Below are positions 1 through 7,106 of a stretch of 26,429 bases of DNA, piece by piece. The position numbers and the translations under genes were made by a program. Every line of letters starts with the position of its first letter. Position 1 is the stretch's first letter. Under the pieces are notes generated by a model. It did no database searches. It was not told the origin of the DNA and worked only from the letters and a program-made list of their open reading frames with translations. Source of the DNA: an uncultured Streptococcus sp. (GTDB lineage: Bacteria; Bacillota; Bacilli; Lactobacillales; Streptococcaceae); the NCBI GenBank assembly GCA_934215455.1, contig CAKPZX010000023.1:1-26429 (forward strand). The letters run 5' to 3'.

Positions 1-216
1 GAGATTGCAGAAGAGTTTGGAGTGAGCCGTCAAGCGGTCTATGACAATATTAAACGTACAGAAAAGATTTTGGAAGATTACGAAATGAAACTCCATATGT
101 ATTCCGATTACATTGTACGTAGCCAGATTTTTGATCAGATTTTAGAACGCTATCCGGAAGATACTTTTCTACAAGAGCAGGTTGAAATTTTATCAAGCAT
201 TGACAATCGGGAGTGA
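1..216 (+). CDS. ylxM: YlxM family SRP-associated DNA-binding-like protein, 3' part
   Basis: The reading frame is open from the first base, so the 5' end lies outside the window; 71 codons remain of a family usually near 110 residues. The visible part opens with a helix-turn-helix ([19 protein letters not shown]), typical of YlxM/UPF0122, followed by a charged helical tail. YlxM proteins resemble sigma-70 region 4 and are nearly always encoded beside ffh. In streptococci they are linked to the signal recognition particle. The gene runs in the same direction as ffh, with one small gene between, and all three are probably cotranscribed. The internal ATG near position 94 is not a plausible start because the helix-turn-helix lies upstream of it. 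Identification is confident from motif and context. Confidence 0.9.
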   Translation, partial: EIAEEFGVSRQAVYDNIKRTEKILEDYEMKLHMYSDYIVRSQIFDQILERYPEDTFLQEQVEILSSIDNRE

Positions 217-218
217 TT

Positions 219-434
219 ATGGGCAGTCTCGTCATTTATCAAGGAATACCTTGCAAACTATTAGTCGCACAGGAAGTATTTCCTACTCGACTACAGATTA
301 TCTCGCCCAATGATATCTCCAAAGCTATGCAAATAGGTTTTAGCTGTTGGGGATATCCAAATGAAATCATGAAAGAAGTCACACCCGAAGAACTAGAATG
401 TTTGCAACATTTCGGACGATTTCCACTGAATTGA
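219..434 (+). CDS. Small conserved-looking hypothetical protein between ylxM and ffh
   Basis: This encodes a 71-residue soluble protein with no signal peptide, membrane segment or motif that I recognise. I chose ATG 219 because GGGAG (209-213) sits 5 bases upstream; the in-frame GTG at 213 would overlap that ribosome-binding site. The gene starts 2 bases after the ylxM stop and ends 18 bases before ffh, so it is embedded in the SRP operon. The protein has two cysteines and a tryptophan (GFSCWGYP) and a short acidic stretch (TPEELE). Function is unknown; a role linked to SRP is only guilt by association. It is probably a real gene, given the tight packing and the good ribosome-binding site. 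Confidence 0.7.
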   Translation: MGSLVIYQGIPCKLLVAQEVFPTRLQIISPNDISKAMQIGFSCWGYPNEIMKEVTPEELECLQHFGRFPLN

Positions 435-452
435 AAAACTAGGAGAAAGAGT

Positions 453-2024
453 ATGGCATTTGAAAGTTTAACCGAACGTTTACAAAACGTCTTTAAAAAT
501 CTTCGTAAGAAAGGGAAAATCTCTGAAGCGGATGTCCAAGAGGCAACCAAAGAGATTCGTCTAGCCCTCTTAGAGGCCGACGTTGCCCTTCCTGTTGTAA
601 AAGACTTCATCAAACGGGTCCGCGAACGGGCTGTAGGTCATGAAGTCATCGAAACCTTGAACCCTGCCCAACAAATCGTGAAGATTGTTGATGAAGAATT
701 GACAGCGATTCTGGGTTCAGAAACAGCAGAAATTATCAAATCTCCAAAGATTCCAACCATTATCATGATGGTCGGTCTTCAAGGGGCTGGTAAAACAACT
801 TTTGCGGGTAAATTGGCCAACAAATTGGTCAAGGAAGAGAATGCACGTCCTTTGATGATTGCGGCCGATATCTATCGTCCAGCAGCCATCGACCAGTTGA
901 AGACCCTCGGTCAACAGATCAATGTCCCTGTCTTCTCACTTGGTACAGAAGTCCCTGCAGTAGAGATCGTTCGTCAAGGTTTGGAGCAGGCGAGAGCCAA
1001 TCACAATGACTATGTCTTGATCGATACGGCTGGTCGTCTGCAAATCGATGAAAAACTCATGGGCGAATTGCGCGATGTCAAAGCCCTTGCTGAGCCAAAC
1101 GAAATCCTCTTGGTTGTCGATGCCATGATCGGTCAAGAAGCGGCCAATGTGGCGCGTGAGTTCAATGAACAGCTCGAAGTGACTGGGGTCATCTTGACCA
1201 AGATCGATGGGGATACCCGTGGTGGTGCAGCCCTTTCTGTCCGTCAGATTACTGGGAAACCAATCAAGTTCACTGGTACTGGTGAAAAAATCACTGATAT
1301 CGAAACCTTCCACCCAGACCGTATGTCTGGTCGGATCCTCGGTATGGGGGATATGCTGACGCTGATCGAGAAGGCTTCTCAAGAATACGATGAGAAACGC
1401 TCCCTTGAACTCGCTGAGAAGATGCGGGAAAATACCTTTGACTTCAACGATTTCATCGATCAATTAGACCAAGTTCAAAACATGGGACCAATGGAAGATC
1501 TGCTCAAGATGCTTCCAGGGATGGCCAACAATCCAGCTATGAAGAACCTCAAGGTTGATGAACGAGAGATTGCTCGCAAACGTGCAATTGTATCATCCAT
1601 GACCCCAGCTGAACGCGAAAATCCAGATTTATTAAATCCAAGCCGTCGTCGTCGGATTGCTGCTGGTTCAGGAAACAGCTTTGTCGAAGTCAATAAATTC
1701 ATCAAGGACTTTAACCAAGCCAAACAGATGATGCAAGGCGTCCTCTCTGGCGATATGAACAAGATGATGAAACAAATGGGGCTTAATCCGAATAACATGC
1801 CGAAAAATATGCCTGGCGGAATGCCAGATATGTCTGCCCTCGAAGGCATGATGGGACAAGGTGGCATGCCTGACTTGTCAGCTCTTGGCGGAGGCGCTGG
1901 AATGCCTGATATGAGCCAAATGTTTGGTGGTGGTCTCAAAGGAAAAGCCGGCGAATTTATGATGAAACGGGCGATGAACAAGATGGCCAAACAAATGCGC
2001 AAAAATAAGAAAAAACGGAAATAA
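453..2024 (+). CDS. ffh: Signal recognition particle protein Ffh
   Basis: Ffh is the SRP GTPase that binds 4.5S/scRNA and signal peptides and delivers nascent membrane proteins to FtsY. The 523 residues show the N-terminal helical domain, then the G domain: P-loop GLQGAGKTT (108-116), DTAGR (191-195) and TKIDGD (249-254). The methionine-rich M domain follows from about residue 300. The tail (about 445-500) repeats a GMPDxSALGG-like unit and ends in a basic run. Length is normal for streptococci. The start is set by AGGAG (441-445) 7 bases before ATG. It follows ylxM and the small gene in one operon and is closed by a hairpin at 2038-2068. In Streptococcus mutans ffh lies in the sat operon with satD and satE downstream; here those genes lie about 15 kb away on the other strand. 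Confidence 0.98.
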   Translation: MAFESLTERLQNVFKNLRKKGKISEADVQEATKEIRLALLEADVALPVVKDFIKRVRERAVGHEVIETLNPAQQIVKIVDEELTAILGSETAEIIKSPKIPTIIMMVGLQGAGKTTFAGKLANKLVKEENARPLMIAADIYRPAAIDQLKTLGQQINVPVFSLGTEVPAVEIVRQGLEQARANHNDYVLIDTAGRLQIDEKLMGELRDVKALAEPNEILLVVDAMIGQEAANVAREFNEQLEVTGVILTKIDGDTRGGAALSVRQITGKPIKFTGTGEKITDIETFHPDRMSGRILGMGDMLTLIEKASQEYDEKRSLELAEKMRENTFDFNDFIDQLDQVQNMGPMEDLLKMLPGMANNPAMKNLKVDEREIARKRAIVSSMTPAERENPDLLNPSRRRRIAAGSGNSFVEVNKFIKDFNQAKQMMQGVLSGDMNKMMKQMGLNPNNMPKNMPGGMPDMSALEGMMGQGGMPDLSALGGGAGMPDMSQMFGGGLKGKAGEFMMKRAMNKMAKQMRKNKKKRK

Positions 2025-2037
2025 TTCTTTCTAATAA

Positions 2038-2068
2038 GGGCCTGGAACACACTGTTCTGGGTTCTTTT
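2038..2068 (+). terminator. Terminator-like hairpin after ffh
   Basis: CCTGGAACA (2041-2049) pairs with TGTTCTGGG (2053-2061), two of nine pairs being wobbles, around a 3-base loop. TTCTTTT follows. It lies 14 bases after the ffh stop and before the next ribosome-binding site, so it probably ends the ylxM-ffh transcript, at least in part. Confidence 0.6.
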
Positions 2069-2090
2069 AGAAACTACTACTAGAGGAAAC

Positions 2091-2858
2091 ATGTTAAAAA
2101 AATTATTTCAACAAGTCATTCGTTTCTTTGTAAGACTGTTTTCTTCCCACAGAAAGCCCTTTGAATTTCCTAAAGGGTCAAAGAAACCACCAATTAGACC
2201 GATTATCTTTGTCCCCGGGAGTTCAGCTAGTATCCAGCGATTCAATGGAACCATCCGCATGCTCCATCGCTTTTCTAGAAAAAAGCAAAGTCTTTTAAAA
2301 ATAAAAGTCAATAAAGATGATTCTATAGAGATGGAGGGAAGACTGAATACGAAAGCGCCGAATCCAATAATTGTGATTGGCTTCGAGAACAATCGAGACG
2401 GCTACAGCAATATCAAGCAGCAAATCGAATCCCTTAAGATAGCTCTAACCTGCCTTCTTGATCACTATCATTTTACAGACTTCAAGGCAGTCGGGCATTC
2501 TAATGGTGGACTGGTTTTGACTGGTTTATTGGAAAGTAGCTTTTTAGAAAAGAAAAAACTGACCGTGAGCAAGCTCGCTATTATTGGTAGTCCTTACCAA
2601 TTCAATCAAGAAATGTATGACGATTTTCAAAAATGGAAGCATCGATTAGATAAAGAAGTAGAGGTACTTAACTTTGTCGGTAGCTTTGCTGGGAAATCAG
2701 ATGGCATCGTCCCTCTCTCTAGTGCCCAAGCAGCACAATCTATTTTTGAGAAACAAGCCTATACAGAAGTGAATTTAAACGGTCGCAAGGCTCATCATTC
2801 AGCTTTACCCACTAATCCAGATCTAGTAAAACAATTAAGTCTATTTTTGAATCTATAA
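2091..2858 (+). CDS. Alpha/beta hydrolase, DUF915-like
   Basis: This 255-residue protein has an alpha/beta-hydrolase core. FVPGSSAS (about residues 41-48) looks like the oxyanion-loop strand, and GHSNGG (135-140) carries the predicted nucleophile Ser137. GKSDGIVP supplies a candidate acidic residue, and a histidine-rich segment near the C-terminus (KAHHSALP) supplies the catalytic histidine. This layout matches DUF915 proteins of Gram-positive bacteria. The first 20 residues are basic and hydrophobic (KKLFQQVIRFFVRLF), which could anchor the protein to the membrane, but no clear signal-peptidase site is visible. GAGG (2083-2086) precedes the ATG. Substrate is unknown. A hairpin at 2861-2890 ends the gene. 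No separate promoter was recognised, so it may depend on read-through from ffh. Confidence 0.8.
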   Translation: MLKKLFQQVIRFFVRLFSSHRKPFEFPKGSKKPPIRPIIFVPGSSASIQRFNGTIRMLHRFSRKKQSLLKIKVNKDDSIEMEGRLNTKAPNPIIVIGFENNRDGYSNIKQQIESLKIALTCLLDHYHFTDFKAVGHSNGGLVLTGLLESSFLEKKKLTVSKLAIIGSPYQFNQEMYDDFQKWKHRLDKEVEVLNFVGSFAGKSDGIVPLSSAQAAQSIFEKQAYTEVNLNGRKAHHSALPTNPDLVKQLSLFLNL

Positions 2859-2860
2859 TT

Positions 2861-2890
2861 AAATTACATAATTTCGGTTATGTAATTTTT
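2861..2890 (+). terminator. Rho-independent terminator (TACATAA/TTATGTA type)
   Basis: AAATTACATAA (2861-2871) pairs perfectly with TTATGTAATTT (2878-2888) around a TTTCGG loop, with further T residues after it. It begins 2 bases after the stop codon. Its core TACATAA-N6-TTATGTA recurs at 5215-5234 and 10097-10116. Confidence 0.8.
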
Positions 2891-2899
2891 ATTTGTCTC

Positions 2900-2928
2900 T
2901 TGCAATCCTTAAGTAAATATGGTACATT
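2900..2928 (+). promoter_or_regulatory. Candidate sigma-A promoter for the esterase gene
   Basis: TTGCAA (2900-2905) and TACATT (2923-2928) are separated by 17 bases. Each box matches 4 of 6 consensus positions. The expected start point falls inside the cre-like site that follows. Confidence 0.5.
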
Positions 2929-2946
2929 TTTGGTAGCGATTACACA
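2929..2946 (+). promoter_or_regulatory. cre-like CcpA operator
   Basis: The segment TTTGGTAGCGATTACACA fits the cre consensus WWTGNAARCGNWWWCAWW at all but two positions and keeps the central CG. It directly follows the -10 box, so CcpA bound here would block initiation. That fits carbon catabolite repression of a carbohydrate-esterase gene. Confidence 0.6.
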
Positions 2947-2963
2947 TACCTAAGGAGGATTTT

Positions 2964-3947
2964 ATGAAGGATCCTAAATTACTAGAGACAATGAAAGTTT
3001 ACAAGGGACGGGATGAGGTTCCTTATGATTTTGATAGCTTTTGGAATCAATCTCTAGCAAAGATTACTGAACTGCCTGAATATAAGCTCGAAGAACGAGA
3101 TTTCAGCATTCCAAATGTTGCTTGTTATGAATTAACCTTTAAAGGAACACGAGATGGGCTTGTTTATTCAAGAATGATCCTTCCAAAAACGGATCAAAAA
3201 GTTCCCGTTATTTTCCATTTTCATGGCTATATGGGACGTTGTTGGGATTGGGCTGATATGCTGGTTTATACAGTAGCCGGCTATGGTGTTGTATCAATGG
3301 ACGTGAGAGGCCAATCAGGTTATTCAACAGACGGAGATCGCTCACCGCTTGGAAATACGGTTAAAGGACAGATTATACGTGGAGCTGTGGAAGGTCCGGA
3401 CCAGCTCTTTTATAAGGATATCTACTTAGATCTTTACCAGTTAATTGAAATTGTTGCCAACCTTCCTCAAGTAGACGACAGCAAACTCGCCAGCTATGGA
3501 GCCTCTCAAGGTGGTGCCCTGGCCCTTGTAGCTGCTGGATTGAATCAAAGGATTCAACGAACAGTCGCCATTTACCCATTCTTATCGGATTTCAGACGGG
3601 TATTAGAGATTGGAAATACCAGCGAGGCCTATGACGAGCTTTTCCGTTATTTCAAGTTTCATGATCCATTCCATGAAATGGAAGATCGTTTGATGCAGAC
3701 TTTGGCCTATATTGATGTGAAAAACTTTGCGCATCGTATCAAAGGAAAAGTTCACATGATTACAGGGCTAGATGATGATGTCTGTTATCCTGAAACGCAG
3801 TTTGCTATTTATAATCGATTAGAATGTCCAAAAGAGCATTTAATCATGCCAGAATATGCTCATGAAGCTATGAACGTTCAAGTCAATGATCGAGTCTATA
3901 ATTGGCTCTGTGGTAGCAAGATTTCATTTCGATATGTAGACAAATAA
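2964..3947 (+). CDS. Acetyl xylan esterase / cephalosporin-C deacetylase family (CE7-like)
   Basis: This 327-residue intracellular esterase should remove acetyl groups from small acetylated sugars or oligosaccharides, as CE7 family members do. Evidence includes HFHGYMGRCWDW (oxyanion region), DVRGQSGYSTDGD, and the nucleophile elbow YGASQGG with Ser181. The acid residue is in GLDDDVCYPE (Asp271) and the catalytic histidine in EYAHEAM (His300), so the triad is complete and length is typical. There is no signal peptide. AAGGAGG (2952-2958) precedes ATG 2964 by a good spacing. It is a single-gene unit with its own promoter and a cre-like operator, and a hairpin follows it. The true substrate cannot be read from sequence. 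Confidence 0.88.
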   Translation: MKDPKLLETMKVYKGRDEVPYDFDSFWNQSLAKITELPEYKLEERDFSIPNVACYELTFKGTRDGLVYSRMILPKTDQKVPVIFHFHGYMGRCWDWADMLVYTVAGYGVVSMDVRGQSGYSTDGDRSPLGNTVKGQIIRGAVEGPDQLFYKDIYLDLYQLIEIVANLPQVDDSKLASYGASQGGALALVAAGLNQRIQRTVAIYPFLSDFRRVLEIGNTSEAYDELFRYFKFHDPFHEMEDRLMQTLAYIDVKNFAHRIKGKVHMITGLDDDVCYPETQFAIYNRLECPKEHLIMPEYAHEAMNVQVNDRVYNWLCGSKISFRYVDK

Positions 3948-3964
3948 GTTTTAGAGAAGAAAAC

Positions 3965-4000
3965 AATCAGTAGATCCATGAGATTTGCTGATTTTATTGT
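3965..4000 (+). terminator. Probable terminator after the acetyl esterase gene
   Basis: AATCAGTAGATC (3965-3976) pairs with GATTTGCTGATT (3982-3993), twelve pairs with two wobbles, around CATGA. A T-rich but interrupted tail follows. It lies between the stop codon and difSL. Confidence 0.55.
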
Positions 4001-4059
4001 GTTTAAAAGGGATCTGGTATAGATAGGGATACAAAACAGTCCTATAGAACCCCTATAAC

Positions 4060-4091
4060 ATCTTTCCGAAAAACTATAATTTTCTTGAAAA
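4060..4091 (+). other. difSL chromosome-dimer resolution site
   Basis: An imperfect inverted repeat has arms CTTTCCGAAAA (4062-4072) and TTTTCTTGAAAA (4080-4091) with a short AT core between them. This is the layout and, from memory, nearly the sequence of streptococcal/lactococcal difSL, the target of XerS. Its position about 50 bases upstream of xerS is the known arrangement. XerS recombines two sister copies here, under FtsK control, to resolve chromosome dimers at the terminus. The right arm contains the xerS -35 box. Confidence 0.88.
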
Positions 4092-4113
4092 ATATATCTG
4101 GCTATGCTATACT
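4085..4113 (+). promoter_or_regulatory. xerS promoter overlapping difSL
   Basis: TTGAAA (4085-4090), a 17-base spacer and TATACT (4108-4113) form a strong sigma-A promoter. The -35 box lies in the right arm of difSL. A second perfect dyad, CTATACT-ACT-AGTATAG (4107-4123), covers the -10 box and the start point and could be an operator. Confidence 0.75.
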
Positions 4114-4141
4114 ACTAGTATAGAAAGATTTGGAGAAAAAC

Positions 4142-5212
4142 ATGAAACGCGAGATCTTATTAGAACGGATTGATAAACTCAAACAAGTCATGCCCTGGTA
4201 TGTATTGGAATATTATCAATCGAAACTGGCCGTTCCATACAGTTTTACAACTTTGTACGAATACTTAAAGGAATACGATCGATTTTTTACCTGGGTTTTG
4301 GAATCTGGTATATCGGATGCTGACACCATGGCCGAGATCCCTTTAGACGTTCTGGAGCACATGACCAAGAAAGACATGGAATCCTTTATTCTTTACTTAC
4401 GTGAACGTCCTCTGCTCAATGCCAATACAACGAAAAACGGGGTTTCCCAAACAACCATTAACCGTACACTTTCTGCACTTTCTAGTCTCTATAAATACTT
4501 GACTGAGGAGGTTGAGAATGAGCAAGGGGAACCTTATTTCTACCGCAATGTCATGAAGAAGGTTGCTACCAAGAAAAAGAAAGAAACCTTGGCTGCTCGA
4601 GCTGAAAATATCAAGCAAAAACTCTTTTTAGGAGATGAAACAGAAGGTTTTCTTAACTATATCGACCAGGAGTACCCTCAAACACTCTCAAATCGCGCCT
4701 TATCCTCTTTTAATAAGAATAAAGAGCGAGATTTAGCCATTATCGCACTCCTTCTTGCCTCTGGCGTCCGTCTCTCTGAAGCCGTTAACCTAGACCTTCG
4801 TGACCTTAATCTTAAGATGATGGTCATTGACGTTACTCGAAAAGGTGGAAAACGAGACTCAGTCAATGTTGCTGCCTTTGCTAAACCCTATTTAGAACAA
4901 TATCTCGCTATTCGAGACAAACGTTACAAGACAGAAAAGACTGATACAGCTCTATTCTTAACCTTGTATCGAGGTGTTCCAAACCGGATTGATGCTTCTA
5001 GTGTTGAAAAGATGGTGGCCAAGTATTCAGAAGACTTCAAAGTCCGCGTAACACCCCACAAGCTTCGCCATACATTAGCAACTCGCCTTTATGATGCAAC
5101 CAAATCACAGGTTTTGGTCAGCCACCAGCTGGGACATGCTAGCACACAGGTAACGGACTTGTATACGCATATCGTTAATGACGAACAGAAAAATGCCTTG
5201 GATAGTTTATAA
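4142..5212 (+). CDS. xerS: Tyrosine recombinase XerS
   Basis: XerS is the single streptococcal chromosome-dimer resolvase, replacing the XerC/XerD pair. The 356 residues contain an N-terminal SAM-like core-binding domain (about 1-150) and a C-terminal catalytic domain. The catalytic set is complete: Arg210 (GVRLSEA), Lys234 (RKGGK), His306 and Arg309 (HKLRH), His332 (LGHAS) and nucleophile Tyr341 (DLYTH). I set the start at ATG 4142 because GGAG (4132-4135) precedes it; a TTG four codons upstream would overlap that site. Length matches known XerS. The gene is transcribed alone from a promoter embedded in difSL and ends at a strong terminator shared with the convergent neighbour. It is the only rightward gene to the right of dif. 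Confidence 0.97.
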   Translation: MKREILLERIDKLKQVMPWYVLEYYQSKLAVPYSFTTLYEYLKEYDRFFTWVLESGISDADTMAEIPLDVLEHMTKKDMESFILYLRERPLLNANTTKNGVSQTTINRTLSALSSLYKYLTEEVENEQGEPYFYRNVMKKVATKKKKETLAARAENIKQKLFLGDETEGFLNYIDQEYPQTLSNRALSSFNKNKERDLAIIALLLASGVRLSEAVNLDLRDLNLKMMVIDVTRKGGKRDSVNVAAFAKPYLEQYLAIRDKRYKTEKTDTALFLTLYRGVPNRIDASSVEKMVAKYSEDFKVRVTPHKLRHTLATRLYDATKSQVLVSHQLGHASTQVTDLYTHIVNDEQKNALDSL

Positions 5213-5214
5213 GA

Positions 5215-5234
5215 TACATAATATAAATTATGTA
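5215..5234 (+). repeat. TACATAA-N6-TTATGTA hairpin, copy 2
   Basis: TACATAA (5215-5221) and TTATGTA (5228-5234) flank a TATAAA loop, beginning 2 bases after the xerS stop. The copy after acoB, read on its own strand, differs in the loop at one base only. Confidence 0.7.
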
Positions 5235-5250
5235 ATATTTCAGTATTAGA

Positions 5251-5290
5251 AAAAGAGCGTAGGATTTTTTATGAAATCTTACGCTCTTTT
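5251..5290. terminator. Bidirectional terminator between xerS and the convergent gene
   Basis: AAAAGAGCGTAGGATTT (5251-5267) pairs with AAATCTTACGCTCTTTT (5274-5290): seventeen pairs with one wobble and a 6-base loop. The arms begin with A runs and end with T runs, so it works for both converging genes. Confidence 0.9.
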
Positions 5291-5297
5291 ATTCTTT

Positions 5298-5939
5298 CTA
5301 TAAAAATTCGATCCAATAATTACGGTGTGGCTCAATAATGACTGGTTTTCCCCAGAATGATTTTAGATAGTCCAAGTTTGCAGGAGTGACAGGTCTTTTT
5401 TCACCATTGAACTTCTCTGCACTCTCTTTCGTTAGAAAGCATTTAACAGCTTCATATGGTGTACCATCGCTCGCTATTCGATCAATTCCTAAATAAGCAA
5501 TTTCATCACCGGCTTTTGGAAAATCTGTAAATAGTTTACCAATAAAATAAACCGTCTTATCTTTCATTAATTCATAAGCCTTACTATTTTCCAATCTGTT
5601 ATTAGCTGCAGCGTACATAATACAAAAGCTATCCACGATATCTTTCAAAGGCATTAATTCTTCTTTGCTAACGATTATTTCCTCAGGAGCAAGATCACCA
5701 ATGATTAGGTTTTCATAATGTGGTTGCTGGATGACGTTATCTAAAGCCATTCCTAATGGTAGTTGGACAGCTTGATAACCTAATGGTTCTAACTCCTGCT
5801 TTTTCTGGTCAAGGTGTTCTTGTGTAATACTGACATTCAAATCATAAGGACTTAAAGATTGTTGCTTTCTAAAAAAAGCCACTACTATACGATCTAACTG
5901 TTCAAATAGACCAAGATTTTCCACTGGAATTTTCATCAT
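5298..5939 (-). CDS. Hypothetical protein, possibly SseB-like C-terminal region
   Basis: This encodes a 213-residue soluble protein without signal peptide or membrane segments. I do not recognise the family with confidence. The C-terminal part (YLGIDR, DGTPYEAVKCFLTKESAEKF, then a proline-rich end VIIEPHRNYWIEFL) has the feel of SseB-type domains, but this is a weak impression. The protein opens with a short repeat of methionine; I use the first ATG (5937-5939), with AAGGGG ten bases upstream. The gene stands alone. It has its own near-consensus promoter (5977-6005), converges on xerS, and shares the terminator at 5251-5290. It is the first minus-strand gene after the presumed replication terminus. 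It is probably a real gene, given its isolated transcription unit. Confidence 0.75.
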   Translation of the reverse strand: MMKIPVENLGLFEQLDRIVVAFFRKQQSLSPYDLNVSITQEHLDQKKQELEPLGYQAVQLPLGMALDNVIQQPHYENLIIGDLAPEEIIVSKEELMPLKDIVDSFCIMYAAANNRLENSKAYELMKDKTVYFIGKLFTDFPKAGDEIAYLGIDRIASDGTPYEAVKCFLTKESAEKFNGEKRPVTPANLDYLKSFWGKPVIIEPHRNYWIEFL

Positions 5940-5976
5940 CGAATATAATCCCCTTTTGTTTTCAGATTTCCTCTAT

Positions 5977-6005
5977 ATTGTACTCTCATGGTATTTAAAT
6001 ATCAA
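5977..6005 (-). promoter_or_regulatory. Strong promoter for the gene at 5298-5939
   Basis: On the minus strand, TTGATA (6000-6005), a 17-base spacer and TACAAT (5977-5982) each match consensus at five of six positions. The leader is about 35 bases. Confidence 0.75.
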
Positions 6006-6014
6006 GTTTAAGAT

Positions 6015-6045
6015 AAAAGATATCCATGTTAAATGGATACCTTTT
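6015..6045 (-). terminator. Terminator of the aco-lpdA-lplA operon
   Basis: On the minus strand AAAAGGTATCCAT pairs with ATGGATATCTTTT, thirteen pairs with one wobble around a 5-base loop. It starts 4 bases after the lplA stop and ends in T residues. Confidence 0.8.
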
Positions 6046-6048
6046 ACT

Positions 6049-7038
6049 TTATTCCACCACTGCTTCAGCAATTTCCTCTGCAGTGATACCTGCAAAATAA
6101 CGGCCTAGATTAATGGTTTGAAGGGCTTTGAGGACGTCTTCACGTTCGTATTTAACGCCACGAAGAACATCTTCTACTGCTGCAACATCTTCGATACCGA
6201 AGAAGTCACCGTAAATCTTGATGTCTTGGATCTTTGATTCAATGACGTTGGCAAAGATTTCAACCTTACCGCTTGGGAATTTTGTACTACGACGGACATT
6301 GTATTCAGGAGACTTTCCATAGTTCCAATCCCAGGTACCGAACTTGGTTTCCTTGATACGATTGATTTCAGCCAATTCTTCATCTGAGAAGACGTACTCC
6401 GTCATTTCAGGGTATTCTTTCTTCATGTAGTCCAAAAGTAGGTCACGGAACTCTTCAACCGTGATTTTTTCTGGCAACTCATCGATGATATTGGTCACAC
6501 GAGCACGAACCGATTTAACCCCTTTGGACTCAAACTTGTCTTTAGATACCTTGAGAGCATTAGCAAGGACTGACAAATCAACGTCAAAAAGAAGGCAACC
6601 ATGGTGCATGATCCGACCATTGATGTAAGCTTGGGCATTTCCACAGAATTTCTTGCCATCAATCTCTAAGTCGTTACGACCCGTGAATTCAGCCTTAACC
6701 CCAAGTTGAGCCAAGGTGTTGATCACAGGAGTAGAAAAACTTTTGAAGTCAAAGGCTTTGTTTTCATCTTCTTTTGAAATGATGGTGTAGTTGAGGTTGT
6801 TCAAATCGTGATAAACAGCCCCACCACCACTGATCCGGCGAACCACTTCAATCCCATGCTCCCGAACGTAGTCACGGTTGATTTCTTCGATAGTATTTTG
6901 GTGGCGACCAACAATGATAGAAGGTTTGTTAATCCAAAGAAGGAAGATTTGATCCTCATCTAACAGATGCTTAAAAGCATACTCTTCTAAAGCAATATTA
7001 AAAGCAGTATCATTTGAATAATTAATAATGTATTTCAT
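6049..7038 (-). CDS. lplA: Lipoate-protein ligase A
   Basis: LplA activates free lipoate with ATP and transfers it to the lysine of lipoyl domains. The 329 residues show the BPL/LplA catalytic motif RRISGGGAVYHD (67-78), the lysine region GKKFCGNAQ with Lys130 as likely catalytic residue, and the usual C-terminal accessory domain. AAGGA lies 6 bases before the ATG. It is the last gene of the dehydrogenase operon, 68 bases after lpdA, and its expected client is the lipoyl domain at the LpdA N-terminus (Lys43). Encoding the ligase with its only local substrate is a sensible unit for a lipoate scavenger, and no lipoate synthase (lipA) is visible here. A terminator follows immediately. Confidence 0.95.
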   Translation of the reverse strand: MKYIINYSNDTAFNIALEEYAFKHLLDEDQIFLLWINKPSIIVGRHQNTIEEINRDYVREHGIEVVRRISGGGAVYHDLNNLNYTIISKEDENKAFDFKSFSTPVINTLAQLGVKAEFTGRNDLEIDGKKFCGNAQAYINGRIMHHGCLLFDVDLSVLANALKVSKDKFESKGVKSVRARVTNIIDELPEKITVEEFRDLLLDYMKKEYPEMTEYVFSDEELAEINRIKETKFGTWDWNYGKSPEYNVRRSTKFPSGKVEIFANVIESKIQDIKIYGDFFGIEDVAAVEDVLRGVKYEREDVLKALQTINLGRYFAGITAEEIAEAVVE

Positions 7039-7106
7039 AAGATTCCTTTATATACGATAGAGACTGGTCCAGCATTTACTGTCCAGCCATTCTATCATTT
7101 CAAATA

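Noticed and set aside
4060..4091. Integrated mobile element at the dif site
   Set aside because: Only one dif-like copy is present, flanked directly by xerS and housekeeping genes, with no phage or integrative-element genes.
4107..4123. CTATACT-ACT-AGTATAG dyad as a terminator
   Set aside because: It overlaps the xerS -10 box and has no T run after it; an operator or chance is more likely.
7039..7106. Possible hairpin between lpdA and lplA
   Set aside because: GGTCCAGC and GTCCAGCC are direct rather than inverted repeats, so no stable stem forms.
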